Below are positions 1-7,535 of a DNA stretch of 64,000 bases, in pieces. Within the stretch, counting starts at the first letter, position 1. The number at the start of each line of letters is the position of its first letter. Location of the stretch: contig JACRCQ010000077.1 of NCBI GenBank assembly GCA_016218915.1, positions 186,001-250,000 on the forward strand. The letters run 5' to 3'. The translations under genes and the position numbers were made by a program. Source of the stretch: Deltaproteobacteria bacterium. GTDB lineage: Bacteria; Myxococcota_A; Polyangia; Polyangiales; Polyangiaceae. Under the pieces are notes generated by a model. That model did no database searches. It saw only the letters and a list, made by a program, of their open reading frames with translations, and was not told where the DNA came from.

Positions 1-140
1 ACGAACATCACGATGTTCACGACCGGCGACGTCGGAACCTGCGCGCGCTGCTCGACGCTGTCTCCGGCCTGGACGATCGCTTTGTCCGCGCCTGGTGGCT
101 CGAAGACCGAGGGGACCCTTGGATCGGAACGATCAGGCAT
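1..140 (-). CDS. N-terminus of an unidentified protein, cut by the window edge
   Basis: An ATG at 138-140 opens a minus-strand frame that runs off the left edge after 46 codons. An in-frame stop at 174-176 and no other start codon in between fix this start. The visible piece begins MPDRSDPR and ends in the hydrophobic run VVNIVMF. It lies 87 bases downstream of the SctL-like gene on the same strand, so it probably belongs to the same secretion cluster. No domain can be named from so short a piece; the coding call rests on the open frame and its position. Confidence 0.5.
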   Translation of the reverse strand, partial: MPDRSDPRVPSVFEPPGADKAIVQAGDSVEQRAQVPTSPVVNIVMF

Positions 141-227
141 CTCGACCCAACTTGGAGCTGCAAGCGTGTTTCGTCATCGGGCTCTCAAGATGGCGCTGCC
201 CGCGCAAAGTGCAAATGCCCGTCCGCA

Positions 228-869
228 TCAACGACGCAAAGCCTCCACCAATCGATCGAGCTGCATCCCGATGTCCGCGTCGAGGCCGCCCTGCCCGGTC
301 ACAACCTTGATCGACCCCGCCGCGCAGGATTCGTCCTGCTCGAACCGCAACGCTGCAGCCGCAACGCCCAGCTCCTGCGCGTGGCCGCGAAGCACCTCGA
401 GGTCCGCGGCGCACGCCCGGACCGTGATCGCTTCCGCGTGCCAGAAGTGAGAGATCGCCTCTCTCGCGATCGGCACGAGCATCTCTGGAGCCGCGCGGAG
501 CTGATCGTGCAGCAGCCGTTCCGCAAGCAGACGCGCGATCTCGAGGATGCGCTCCGTGGCTTCGACGTCAGCCTTGGCTTCCCGCACCCGCTGGACAGCA
601 AGCGCTGCCGCGGCGTCTTGCCGCGCGGCCTCCTCGGCGCGCTGCCTCGCGCGCACGTACTGCTCTTCAGCTTCTGCAGCCGCGCGTTGAAGCATCTCCC
701 GCGCCGCTTCTCGCGCGCTCTGCACCAGGCGCTCGGCTTCCGCGGCGCTGTCGATCGTCTCCCGGCGCACGACGCGGGCCCGGCCGGCATCGACCGTCGC
801 TGGGCCCTGCCCACCACGTAGCGATGCGGCCGGTGCACCACGCAGGATCCTGGCCTTCGGCAGGCTCAT
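228..869 (-). CDS. FliH/SctL-type stator protein of a type III secretion or flagellar export ATPase
   Basis: This 213-residue protein has the layout of the FliH/SctL (HrpE/YscL) family. A variable N-terminus is followed by a long Ala/Glu/Arg-rich coiled coil (about residues 45-115) and a compact C-terminal domain ending in GSIKVVTGQGGLDADIG, the family's usual closing signature. In known systems this protein is the peripheral stalk that holds the export ATPase at the cytoplasmic face of the secretion apparatus. ATG at 869 is preferred over upstream codons because it overlaps the stop of the gene before it (ATGA, 866-869), which suggests translational coupling. The sequence alone does not separate flagellar FliH from injectisome SctL. 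The neighbouring small lipoprotein and the absence of flagellar genes here lean weakly towards a type III secretion system. Confidence 0.75.
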   Translation of the reverse strand: MSLPKARILRGAPAASLRGGQGPATVDAGRARVVRRETIDSAAEAERLVQSAREAAREMLQRAAAEAEEQYVRARQRAEEAARQDAAAALAVQRVREAKADVEATERILEIARLLAERLLHDQLRAAPEMLVPIAREAISHFWHAEAITVRACAADLEVLRGHAQELGVAAAALRFEQDESCAAGSIKVVTGQGGLDADIGMQLDRLVEALRR

Positions 870-1102
870 CGAAGCCCCCAGTCCCCGAGGTCGATCGCGA
901 TCGACGTGAGGATCGAAGAGAGCATTCGAGCGCGCTCTTCTCGCGAGCCTGTGCACAGCGCGCGCTGCAATCCCTCAACCAGACTCTTTCCCGCAGCGGG
1001 CTCGAGCAGCGTGCCCAGGTCCACGCTCGAGCCTTGCAACACCACCAGCATGGCTGCTGCTGCCCGAATCGTCTGCTCCGATGCCCCGGGGTTCGTGCTC
1101 AC
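866..1102 (-). CDS. Small unrecognised protein coupled to the stator gene
   Basis: A 78-residue protein starting at GTG (1100-1102), with a GGGAG-like ribosome site about 10 bases upstream. It has a hydrophobic-to-mixed N-terminal helix (residues 10-25) and an Arg/Glu-rich helix near residues 52-66, and ends SIAIDLGDWGLR. I do not recognise the family. It sits between a small lipoprotein gene and the FliH/SctL-like gene and overlaps the latter by four bases, so it is probably an accessory component of the same secretion apparatus. Small proteins of this kind are often chaperones or needle/sorting-platform parts; that is inference from position only. Confidence 0.55.
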   Translation of the reverse strand: MSTNPGASEQTIRAAAAMLVVLQGSSVDLGTLLEPAAGKSLVEGLQRALCTGSREERARMLSSILTSIAIDLGDWGLR

Positions 1103-1121
1103 GACGCGTCCGGCTCCCGGT

Positions 1122-1385
1122 CTATTCCGGCGGAGGGCCGACCCGCCTCTTCCTCTTGTTCTTTCGCATGCCAGGATCTGGCTCCTCGGTCGGATCCGGA
1201 TCCTTCGGCGTCTCGTCTTCGTCCTCGATCGCTGAAGGAGCCGAGGCCGCGGGCAGCGTTGCAGGGCGATAGGTCGAAAGGTCGGCAGAGGACGGCTCCA
1301 CAGGAGGCGGGGTTTCGCTGCTGCTACCACCGCACGCAGCGGCGAGCAGCAGGAGACCAAGTGTGAGCAAGAGCCGAGCGAGCAT
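1122..1385 (-). CDS. Small lipoprotein at the head of the secretion gene group
   Basis: An 87-residue protein with a typical lipoprotein signal: MLAR, a Leu-rich core and the lipobox LAAAC at about residue 18. The mature part is Pro/Glu/Asp-rich and ends with a basic patch (MRKNKRKRR). The ATG at 1385 is chosen because it leaves a signal peptide of normal length; an in-frame ATG 24 bases upstream would add an Arg-rich stretch. It ends 19 bases before the next gene and is probably cotranscribed with it. It is much shorter than SctJ/FliF-type lipoproteins, so it is not that ring component. Function unknown; attachment to a membrane is inferred from the lipobox. Confidence 0.6.
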   Translation of the reverse strand: MLARLLLTLGLLLLAAACGGSSSETPPPVEPSSADLSTYRPATLPAASAPSAIEDEDETPKDPDPTEEPDPGMRKNKRKRRVGPPPE

Positions 1386-1513
1386 GCGTTTTCTCCAGGC
1401 GCAGGCCATCGGTGGGCTGCAGGTGCCGGTCGAACCCGCCGACCATGGCTCGTCTTGCGGGTTTCGACAAGGCCCATGCCCGAGCCGCGAGCGCTGTGCT
1501 AGCAGTCATGCCC

Positions 1514-2137
1514 ATGATCGGAAGGCTGACCGGTAGCGTTGCCCACGAAGACGCCGACGGAATCGTGGTTCTGGACGTCGGCGGCGTTGGCTATGAGGTC
1601 ATGGTGCCTGCGGGAACCATTGCGCGGGCTCGACTGGCAGGGGGAGGCGACGATCGGGTGACGCTCTGGGTCCACTCGCACGTGCGGGAGGACGCATTTC
1701 TTTTGTTCGGTTTTGCCACGTTCGCTGACAGAGCGGTATTCAGGACTTTGCTTGGCATTTCCAGCGTCGGACCGAGAACAGCGATATCCTTGCTGTCGTC
1801 CATCTCCAGCTCGGACCTGGCCCGCGCCGTGCAATCCCGCGATGCCGCTGCGCTCGTCAAGATCCCTGGCGTAGGCAAAAAGACCGCAGAAAGGCTCATT
1901 TTGGAGCTCAAGGACAAGCTGTCCACCATCGGCTGGCAAGTCGATCCGGCCGGGGCAGCCTCCTCGGTGGCGAGCCGGAGCTCGGGTCCGAAGTCCGCCA
2001 TGGTGGTGGACGCCCTCACCCGGCTGGGGTTCAAACCCGCAGAGGCGGAGCGGGCCGTAGCCTCCCTGGGAGAGGCTGCCGAGACCGATCCGATGGATAA
2101 GGCGATTCGCGACGCGTTGACCGTCTTGCGACGCTGA
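1514..2137 (+). CDS. ruvA: Holliday junction branch migration protein RuvA
   Basis: A 207-residue protein matching RuvA over its full length. The N-terminal OB domain starts MIGRLTGSV and contains VLDVGGVGYEV. Two helix-hairpin-helix motifs follow in the middle (ISSVGPRTA near residue 77 and IPGVGKKTAERLILELKDKL near residue 112). After a flexible Ala/Ser linker comes the C-terminal three-helix domain that contacts RuvB. RuvA binds four-way junctions as a tetramer and loads the RuvB motor. The start at 1514 matches the family's conserved first residues; ATG 1508 would add two residues. ruvB and ruvC are not adjacent, so the gene stands alone here, divergent from the secretion genes. Confidence 0.95.
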   Translation: MIGRLTGSVAHEDADGIVVLDVGGVGYEVMVPAGTIARARLAGGGDDRVTLWVHSHVREDAFLLFGFATFADRAVFRTLLGISSVGPRTAISLLSSISSSDLARAVQSRDAAALVKIPGVGKKTAERLILELKDKLSTIGWQVDPAGAASSVASRSSGPKSAMVVDALTRLGFKPAEAERAVASLGEAAETDPMDKAIRDALTVLRR

Positions 2138-2276
2138 GCGATCTGGTGGAACATCCGCTGCCCTTGACCTGCTCGCAGGCCAGGAGATAATCGCGACGGC
2201 TTCCGTCGAAGCCGTGCGCAGTCATTGTTGAATCGTCACCCAGAGCGCACATGCGCCACCGAGGAGGAGGTCTCCT

Positions 2277-3356
2277 GTGATCACCTGTCCGAAGTGTTCC
2301 AAGGAGAACCAGGATCATTACAAGTTCTGTCTCGGCTGCGGTGCCGAGCTTCCGCGCGACGCGGCTCCCAAGCCCTTTGCTCCGCGCACGCCGCCGCACG
2401 GGATGAAGGCGGTGCCCGCGCAGCGTCCAGCCGCAGCGCCTGCGGCCGCGCAAGCTCCTGCGCCGGCTTCCGTCGCTGTGCACTCTGTGCCGCGTCCAGC
2501 ACCTGCGCCCGCTCCGGAACCTGCGCCCGCGCCTGCTCCCGCGCCCGTGGCCGTGGCCGCGCCTGCTCCTGCTCCCGCTTCAGCCGGCGGCGATGTGAGC
2601 TGCCCTCAGTGCGGGCACGTCAACTCGCCGAACTTCAAGTTCTGCGCTTCGTGCGGGCTCCCCCTCGGCAAGGCAGCCGCAGCCCCTGCGCCTGCACCGG
2701 CGGCTGCACCTGCCGCTGCAGCGGCCAACCCTGTGCGTCTGACCGTGCTTCGCGCCGACGGAACGGAAGCAGGCAGCTACGATGTCCCGGCGGGCAACAC
2801 GACCGTGGGGCGAGACATGGGTGGCATCTTCGGTGGAGACAACTACCTGTCGCCCCAGCACGCGACGCTCTCGCGCAAGGGCGCCAAGGTCTTCGTCAAG
2901 GACGTCGGCACCACCAACGGCACCTACCTCAAGCTCAAGCGCGAAGCGCCGGAGCCGCTCGCCGCAGGCCAGATGTTCCGCATCGGCCAGGAGATCCTTC
3001 GCTTCGAATCGCTCGCCACCCAGCCCGCCGTCGATGGCGTCGAGCACATGGGAAGCCCGTCCGCGGGATACGTCGGACGCATCGCCATGGTGACCGGGCG
3101 CGATCTGACCGGCAACGCATACCCGCTGCCCGAGACCGGGGTCCACATCGGACGCGAGCGCGGCCACATCCTGTTCCCTGAGGACGGGTACGTCTCAGGC
3201 CTGCACTGCTCGCTGACGAAGCAAGGCGACGGCGGCGTGGTGCTCACGGACCTGGGAAGCTCCAACGGCACGTTCGTGCGCATCGACGACGAGCGCGAGC
3301 TTCACGATGGTGACGTGCTCCTGATGGGCCAGCAGCTGTTCCGCGTCAACATGTGA
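2277..3356 (+). CDS. Double zinc-ribbon, tandem FHA-domain protein
   Basis: 359 residues with four recognisable modules. Zinc ribbon 1 has Cys 4, 7, 18 and 21. An Ala/Pro-rich linker follows (about 30-105), then zinc ribbon 2 with Cys 109, 112, 123 and 126, and a second Ala/Pro linker. Two FHA domains come last, at about 155-245 (VGRD, LSPQHATLSR, GTTNGTYL) and 268-357 (IGRERG, VSGLHCSL, GSSNGTFV). FHA domains bind phosphothreonine, so this is probably a cytoplasmic scaffold in Ser/Thr kinase signalling; no signal peptide is present. Translation starts at GTG 2277 behind a strong GAGGAGGAGG ribosome site at 2261-2270. The linkers come from low-complexity GC-rich codons. Its kinase partner is unknown. 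Confidence 0.85.
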   Translation: MITCPKCSKENQDHYKFCLGCGAELPRDAAPKPFAPRTPPHGMKAVPAQRPAAAPAAAQAPAPASVAVHSVPRPAPAPAPEPAPAPAPAPVAVAAPAPAPASAGGDVSCPQCGHVNSPNFKFCASCGLPLGKAAAAPAPAPAAAPAAAAANPVRLTVLRADGTEAGSYDVPAGNTTVGRDMGGIFGGDNYLSPQHATLSRKGAKVFVKDVGTTNGTYLKLKREAPEPLAAGQMFRIGQEILRFESLATQPAVDGVEHMGSPSAGYVGRIAMVTGRDLTGNAYPLPETGVHIGRERGHILFPEDGYVSGLHCSLTKQGDGGVVLTDLGSSNGTFVRIDDERELHDGDVLLMGQQLFRVNM

Positions 3357-3439
3357 CGAGGCTGCAGCGACTCGACATTGCCTGGATCGCACGCGCGAAT
3401 CAGGTTGTTTCCCCTCCCATGGATGGCACACCGTAGGTC

Positions 3440-3844
3440 ATGGACCCACACGACATCAAAACCATTCGCGTGGTTGCAGCGGTCGTCGAAGACAATGGGC
3501 GCTACCTCATCACCCAGCGTCGCCCCACCGCTGTGCTGCCTCTGATGTGGGAGTTCCCAGGCGGTCGCGTGGAAGACAGCGAGACCGACGCTGCTGCGCT
3601 GCACCGGGAGGTGCGCCACCGGCTCGGTGTCGACATCAGCATCGGCCAGCTCATCTCCTTTGTCTCGCATCCGTACGATCGCTACGTCGTCGATCTGTAC
3701 CTCTACGAGTGCCGTCTGGTGCAGGGCGAGCCTGTCGCGCGCAACGTCCATGCGTTCCGCTGGGCCACCAGCGCCGAATTCGATCAGTACCCGTTCACCC
3801 CTGCCGACGAGGCATCGATGAACAAGCTCCTGGGGATGGGTTGA
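3440..3844 (+). CDS. Nudix (MutT-like) protein with an altered Nudix box
   Basis: 134 residues with the Nudix fold typical of small MutT/CTP-pyrophosphohydrolase-like enzymes: VVAAVVEDNGRYLITQRR, then MWEFPGGRVE. The box begins normally at Gly42, with Glu48 and Arg56-Glu57, but the two glutamates that should follow (REUxEExGU) are His60 and Arg61. These residues normally bind the catalytic metal. The family role is to clean up oxidised or non-canonical nucleotides or related diphosphates. Here catalysis may be weakened, changed or lost, with binding retained. It is 83 bases after the FHA gene and 4 bases before the next gene, so it is likely in a short operon. Confidence 0.8.
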   Translation: MDPHDIKTIRVVAAVVEDNGRYLITQRRPTAVLPLMWEFPGGRVEDSETDAAALHREVRHRLGVDISIGQLISFVSHPYDRYVVDLYLYECRLVQGEPVARNVHAFRWATSAEFDQYPFTPADEASMNKLLGMG

Positions 3845-3848
3845 GCCG

Positions 3849-4655
3849 ATGCGTGGGGGGAATGTCAGGCGTTGGCTGCATTGCGCCGTAGGGGGGTTGG
3901 CGGTCGCGGTCGCTGCAGCAGCGCACGCACAAGCGCCTGCCGCGCCTTCTGCTGCATCAGCACCGAGCGCTTCCGCATCCGCTGCGCGATCGGTTGCTCC
4001 TTCGACTCCCGCGCCGCAGCCGTCCGCGTCGGCTCCTGCGGCGCCTGCTGCTGTGCCGCCTCCACCACCGCCGACCACCACGGCATCGCTCGATGAGGCA
4101 GCGTCCGTGGTCAACGTGCGGCCCTTTGGAGCAGGGTTTCCGGTCACCATCAGCTGCGATCGTCCTTTCAGCTACGCCTTCGTCGCCAAAGGCGCTGTCG
4201 ATTCGCGCCCCTCGTTCCCGGACCCGTTCGTCAAGGTGGGCCGCACACCGCTTACGATCGAGCTGCCCTCTGGCGTCTACACGGTGATCGTCGAAGGCGA
4301 GAGCACCACGACCGGCTCGACCGTGTTCGAGGTCCGCAACATGCCTGCGCAGGTTCGGGTCAAGGGAGGGTCCAGCTCGTTGCGAGAGCTGTCGACGTGG
4401 ACGATGGCGTTTGGCGTGGCGGCGTTGTTGGCAGCCGGGGTGATCGAGGTGAGCCAGACCAAGGCCGACGACAGCAGCACGAAGCACAAGTTTTCGATTC
4501 CGCTGGCGATTGGCGGCGGGGTAGCGCTCGGGGGCGGACTTGTGATGGTGCTGGTATCTCGGACGACCTTCCAGACGGACGGCTTCGTACCTGGTCAGAG
4601 CGGGGGTCCAGCGGCTCGGATTCAGCCAGGTATCGGCATTTCAGGCCAATTCTGA
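3849..4655 (+). CDS. Exported Ala/Pro-rich protein with PEGA-like segment and two membrane spans
   Basis: 268 residues. The N-terminus is a signal peptide or anchor (Arg-rich start, Ala/Val core, AHAQA). It is followed by about 45 residues of Ala/Pro/Ser. Residues 85-165 contain VTISCDRPFSYAFV and TPLTIELPSGVYTVIVEG, which resemble the beta-sandwich PEGA-type segments of surface-associated proteins. Two hydrophobic segments (about 180-200 and 220-240) are split by a charged loop. I do not recognise a named family. It follows the Nudix gene after four bases and is followed by the rplM promoter region. It is probably an envelope protein; topology and role are inferred. Confidence 0.65.
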   Translation: MRGGNVRRWLHCAVGGLAVAVAAAAHAQAPAAPSAASAPSASASAARSVAPSTPAPQPSASAPAAPAAVPPPPPPTTTASLDEAASVVNVRPFGAGFPVTISCDRPFSYAFVAKGAVDSRPSFPDPFVKVGRTPLTIELPSGVYTVIVEGESTTTGSTVFEVRNMPAQVRVKGGSSSLRELSTWTMAFGVAALLAAGVIEVSQTKADDSSTKHKFSIPLAIGGGVALGGGLVMVLVSRTTFQTDGFVPGQSGGPAARIQPGIGISGQF

Positions 4656-4694
4656 TGGAAGTGGGGCCAGGGACCCATTCTCTCGAGGCGGTCC

Positions 4695-4723
4695 TTGACA
4701 GATCCCCCTTTGCCCTGTAAAAA
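4695..4723 (+). promoter_or_regulatory. sigma70-like promoter for rplM-rpsI
   Basis: A perfect -35 hexamer TTGACA (4695-4700) is followed by a 17-base spacer and TAAAAA (4718-4723, 4 of 6 matches to the -10 consensus). Transcription would begin near 4730, leaving a leader of about 40 bases before the rplM ATG at 4773. Good spacing and position in front of a ribosomal protein operon support the call. Confidence 0.6.
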
Positions 4724-4772
4724 ACGCGACCCCGTTTGAGCATTTCGTAGCCTAGTGGAAAGGCATCAAGCC

Positions 4773-5213
4773 ATGGAGCATCGCACCTACTCTGCCAAGC
4801 CTGCCGACGCCGTCGAATCGAGGGTATGGTGGGTTATCGATGCCGAGGGCAAACCCCTTGGACGCCTCGCAACGAAGATCGCAACGGTTCTTCGTGGCAA
4901 GCACAAGCCGACCTTCACGCCGCACGTCGACACCGGCGACTTCGTGATCGTGGTCAACGCCGCCAAGGTCAAGCTCACCGGCAACAAGCTCGACAAGAAG
5001 TTCTTCTACCATCACAGCGGGGCTCCAGGCGGTTTCCGTCAGGAACCCTACCGTCACCTGATGGTTCGCAAGCCCGAGTTCCCCATCGAGAAGGCCGTCA
5101 AAGGCATGCTCCCGAAGAACGTGCTCGGACGACAGATGATCACCAAGCTCAAGGTGTACGCGACGGCGGATCATCCGCATGTCGCGCAGAAACCCCAGCC
5201 GCTCGCGCTCTAG
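4773..5213 (+). CDS. rplM: 50S ribosomal protein L13
   Basis: 146 residues, close to the usual 142-150. It has the family's sequence: RTYSAKPADAVESRVWWVIDAEGKPLGRLAT, RGKHKPTFTPHVDTGDFVIVVNA, FYHHSG and VKGMLPKNVLGRQM in the usual order (quoted here in pieces). L13 binds 23S rRNA early in 50S assembly. The ATG at 4773 is preferred over a GTG at 4755, because GGAAAGG at 4757-4763 is then correctly placed as ribosome site. It is followed after 15 bases by rpsI, the normal partner gene. Confidence 0.96.
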   Translation: MEHRTYSAKPADAVESRVWWVIDAEGKPLGRLATKIATVLRGKHKPTFTPHVDTGDFVIVVNAAKVKLTGNKLDKKFFYHHSGAPGGFRQEPYRHLMVRKPEFPIEKAVKGMLPKNVLGRQMITKLKVYATADHPHVAQKPQPLAL

Positions 5214-5228
5214 TCGCAGGACCCTTCG

Positions 5229-5630
5229 ATGATGACATCGACAGACACTCGCATCTACGCCACGGGCAAACGCAAGACTGCGGTCGCCCGCGTTTGGCTC
5301 AACAACGGCTCCGGCAAGCTCGAGGTCAACGGCGTGACCGCTGACCAGTACTTCGAGCGCGAGTCGAGCCGCATGATCGCTCGCCAGGCCCTCGAGCTGC
5401 TCGAGGCCCTCGAGTCGTTCGACATCGTGGCCACCGTCGCTGGCGGTGGACACAGCGCCCAGGCTGAAGCGCTGCGTCATGGCATCGCGCGCGCCCTGAT
5501 CAAGCAGGACGCGGAGCGACGTCCTTCGCTCAAGCGCGCGGGCTATCTCACGCGAGACGCGCGCAAGAAGGAACGCAAGAAGTACGGACAGCCCGGCGCT
5601 CGCAAGCGCTTCCAGTACTCCAAGCGCTAA
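5229..5630 (+). CDS. rpsI: 30S ribosomal protein S9
   Basis: 133 residues matching S9: YATGKRKTAVARVWL near the N-terminus, the central VAGGGHSAQAEALRHGIARAL, and the conserved basic C-terminal tail ending RFQYSKR, which reaches the P-site tRNA in the ribosome. It starts at ATG 5229 (a second Met follows directly). It is the second gene of the rplM-rpsI operon. Downstream, a short CCCGC/GCGGG hairpin at 5663-5675 lacks a T-run and is not a convincing terminator. Confidence 0.96.
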   Translation: MMTSTDTRIYATGKRKTAVARVWLNNGSGKLEVNGVTADQYFERESSRMIARQALELLEALESFDIVATVAGGGHSAQAEALRHGIARALIKQDAERRPSLKRAGYLTRDARKKERKKYGQPGARKRFQYSKR

Positions 5631-5789
5631 TCCTCGATCCGTCCCGCCCCTTCGCTGCGCTCCCCGCACAGCGGGCTGTCCACGTCCATCACTCGCACGC
5701 CCTGCCCTGTGCCCTTGGGGCTCGCGCGCTGCCTCGACCCCGATCTTCTCGCTTGCACTTCGCCCCGACACGCAGGCAGCATTCGCCCC

Positions 5790-6764
5790 ATGCGGCGGGG
5801 TAAGACCGGACGCGCCGTTTCTGCGGCGATCCATAGCCGCCTTCGCGATGCCCTCGTGCAAGGTGAGCCTAGGACCTACGCACAACTGGCTGAGCATGCG
5901 GGGTGCACCATCCGCTCGGTGCGCAACTACCTGGCGAGGTCCAAGGAGATCTTCGGATTCGCCGTGGAGCAGACCCGTGTCCCAGGCACCCACAGCGTGC
6001 TCGTGCGCGCCGCAGGCTCGCCCGTCGCCAAGCCACGCTCGCAATCCACCTTCATGTCCGACCTGGGTGCCGGCCTGCGCGAGCGGCTCTTCCATGCAGA
6101 GCCGGCAAAGCGCGCACGCGGCGATCGCGCTGCCCCGCTCGTCGTCAGCTTCCGCGGCATCCCCTCCTACGGACCGGACCACGAAGCCGTGCTCGAATCC
6201 TGGCTCGCCGCCAGCTGCCAGCTGCCTCGCACCGCCGTGAGGCTGCGGCGCTTCGCGCAAGCCGGTGCGCCGGAGATCATGCTCTGGCCTCTGGGCGCCG
6301 TGCTGCACAACATCGACGGGCTGCTCCTGGTCGGGCTCCCGCTCGAGGCGGACCACGCGGAAGCGGTGCGCATCATCAATCTCGAGAACGTCAGCACCGA
6401 GCCTGATGCAGTCACCCTGGTCGATCGACGCGAAACCGGCGAGCCTGCCGTGGATCTCAACGCCATCGAGCTGTCCGAGATCGTGGATCTGCCCTTCTGT
6501 GCTCGTTCGGTCGAGCCCGACGATCGCACCGAAGTCCACGTGCACGTGCGTTTCGAGGCCGGTGTCGCAGAGCGCATGCGCTCTCGCGTGTGGCACCGCT
6601 CGCAGTCCGCTGTGCTGCGGACCGACGGCTCGTTGGACGTCAAGTTCGGGCCGGTGGATCTCAATGCAGCCGCGGCCTGGGCCAGCTCGTTCGGCCGGGC
6701 TGTGCGCGTGCTGGGAGACAAGAAGCTGCGCAAAGCCGTCAAGAAGCGCTCCTTCTCCCCCTGA
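5790..6764 (+). CDS. WYL-domain-type transcriptional regulator
   Basis: 324 residues. An N-terminal helix-turn-helix (about residues 15-55; TYAQLAEHAGCTIRSVRNYL) precedes a YafY/PafC-like ligand-sensing region. The core at about 165-200 (EIMLWPLGAVLHNIDGLLLVG) aligns with a WYL domain but has lost the Trp-Tyr-Leu signature. The C-terminal segment (TEVHVHVRFEAGVAERM to AVRVLG) matches the WCX extension. Family members are ligand- or nucleic-acid-responsive repressors or activators, often tied to DNA damage or defence. The start at ATG 5790 excludes an upstream Cys/Pro-rich stretch that does not look like protein of this family. No regulated neighbour is obvious. Confidence 0.75.
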   Translation: MRRGKTGRAVSAAIHSRLRDALVQGEPRTYAQLAEHAGCTIRSVRNYLARSKEIFGFAVEQTRVPGTHSVLVRAAGSPVAKPRSQSTFMSDLGAGLRERLFHAEPAKRARGDRAAPLVVSFRGIPSYGPDHEAVLESWLAASCQLPRTAVRLRRFAQAGAPEIMLWPLGAVLHNIDGLLLVGLPLEADHAEAVRIINLENVSTEPDAVTLVDRRETGEPAVDLNAIELSEIVDLPFCARSVEPDDRTEVHVHVRFEAGVAERMRSRVWHRSQSAVLRTDGSLDVKFGPVDLNAAAAWASSFGRAVRVLGDKKLRKAVKKRSFSP

Positions 6765-6874
6765 TTGAGCCAACGCGTGAGGCTCTCGCGGCCTGATGCG
6801 CGGTTCCTGGTTCCCCTGGCTCGCGGGTCGACTACCATGTGGGATCGGTGGCGCTGTGCGCCGGAGTGCTCTCG

Positions 6875-7534
6875 GTGAACCGATCCTTTTGCAAGCTGCT
6901 GCTGCTGGGCTCGATCGCGCTGTGCGGGATCGTCGCCTGTGCTGCCACGCGCGTCAGCCTCGCCGGCGGCACCCGCGAGTACGTGGCTGCGGACTATGAC
7001 ACGGTCCTGCGAAAGTGGACGCGCACCGAGCACCTCATCGCGATCTCCGAGCTCGACGATCTGCTCACCGTAACCGCGACCTACGAGTCCTACGACTTCC
7101 GGTGGGCCTACGTCGTCCGCTACGCCCAGGATTATCGCCTCACCGTCGAGCAACGCTCGCGCTTGCTGGAGACCGCGCTGGCCGAGACTCGTACCAGCCA
7201 CCAGTTCTACGTCGCCTTGTACGGCGCCAATGTTCGCTGGACCGACCTGAGCCGTCCCAGCACCGCATGGATCGTTCGCTTGACCGACGACCTCGGCACC
7301 GAGACCGCTCCTGAGCAGATCGTATCCATCCGCAAGCCAGGTCCCATCGAGCGCACCTACTATCCCTACACGTCCGTGTGGCGCCAGGCGTTCCGTCTGC
7401 GATTCCCGGTGACTGCCGGTGGAAGGCCCACGATTTCGCCGCAGGCGCAGCGCTTCGGGCTGCGATTCGCAGGCGCGCAGGGCAACCAGGAGCTGCACTG
7501 GGATCTGGAGACCGCAACGGCCGCCACCCACTGA
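6875..7534 (+). CDS. Predicted lipoprotein of unknown function
   Basis: 219 residues beginning at GTG 6875 with a lipoprotein signal (MNRSFCKLLLLGS, lipobox IVAC near residue 22). The mature part is mixed alpha/beta. It includes TRTEHLIAISELDDLLTVTATYESYDFRWAYV and a region rich in aromatic residues. I do not recognise a named family. It ends one base before the stop of the convergent beta-propeller gene. Localisation to the envelope is inferred from the signal; function is unknown. Confidence 0.65.
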   Translation: MNRSFCKLLLLGSIALCGIVACAATRVSLAGGTREYVAADYDTVLRKWTRTEHLIAISELDDLLTVTATYESYDFRWAYVVRYAQDYRLTVEQRSRLLETALAETRTSHQFYVALYGANVRWTDLSRPSTAWIVRLTDDLGTETAPEQIVSIRKPGPIERTYYPYTSVWRQAFRLRFPVTAGGRPTISPQAQRFGLRFAGAQGNQELHWDLETATAATH

Positions 7535-7535
7535 C

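Noticed and set aside
1425..1450. GGTTCGAC-like T-loop suggesting a tRNA
   Set aside because: Flanking arms do not pair; no cloverleaf can be drawn.
2400..2580. Short GC-rich repeats
   Set aside because: Ala/Pro codon runs in a protein linker, not a DNA repeat element.
5663..5675. CCCGC/GCGGG hairpin after rpsI as a terminator
   Set aside because: Five-base stem, three-base loop and no T-run.
4752..6773. Long minus-strand frame over rplM, rpsI and the WYL regulator
   Set aside because: Three recognised plus-strand genes occupy the region.
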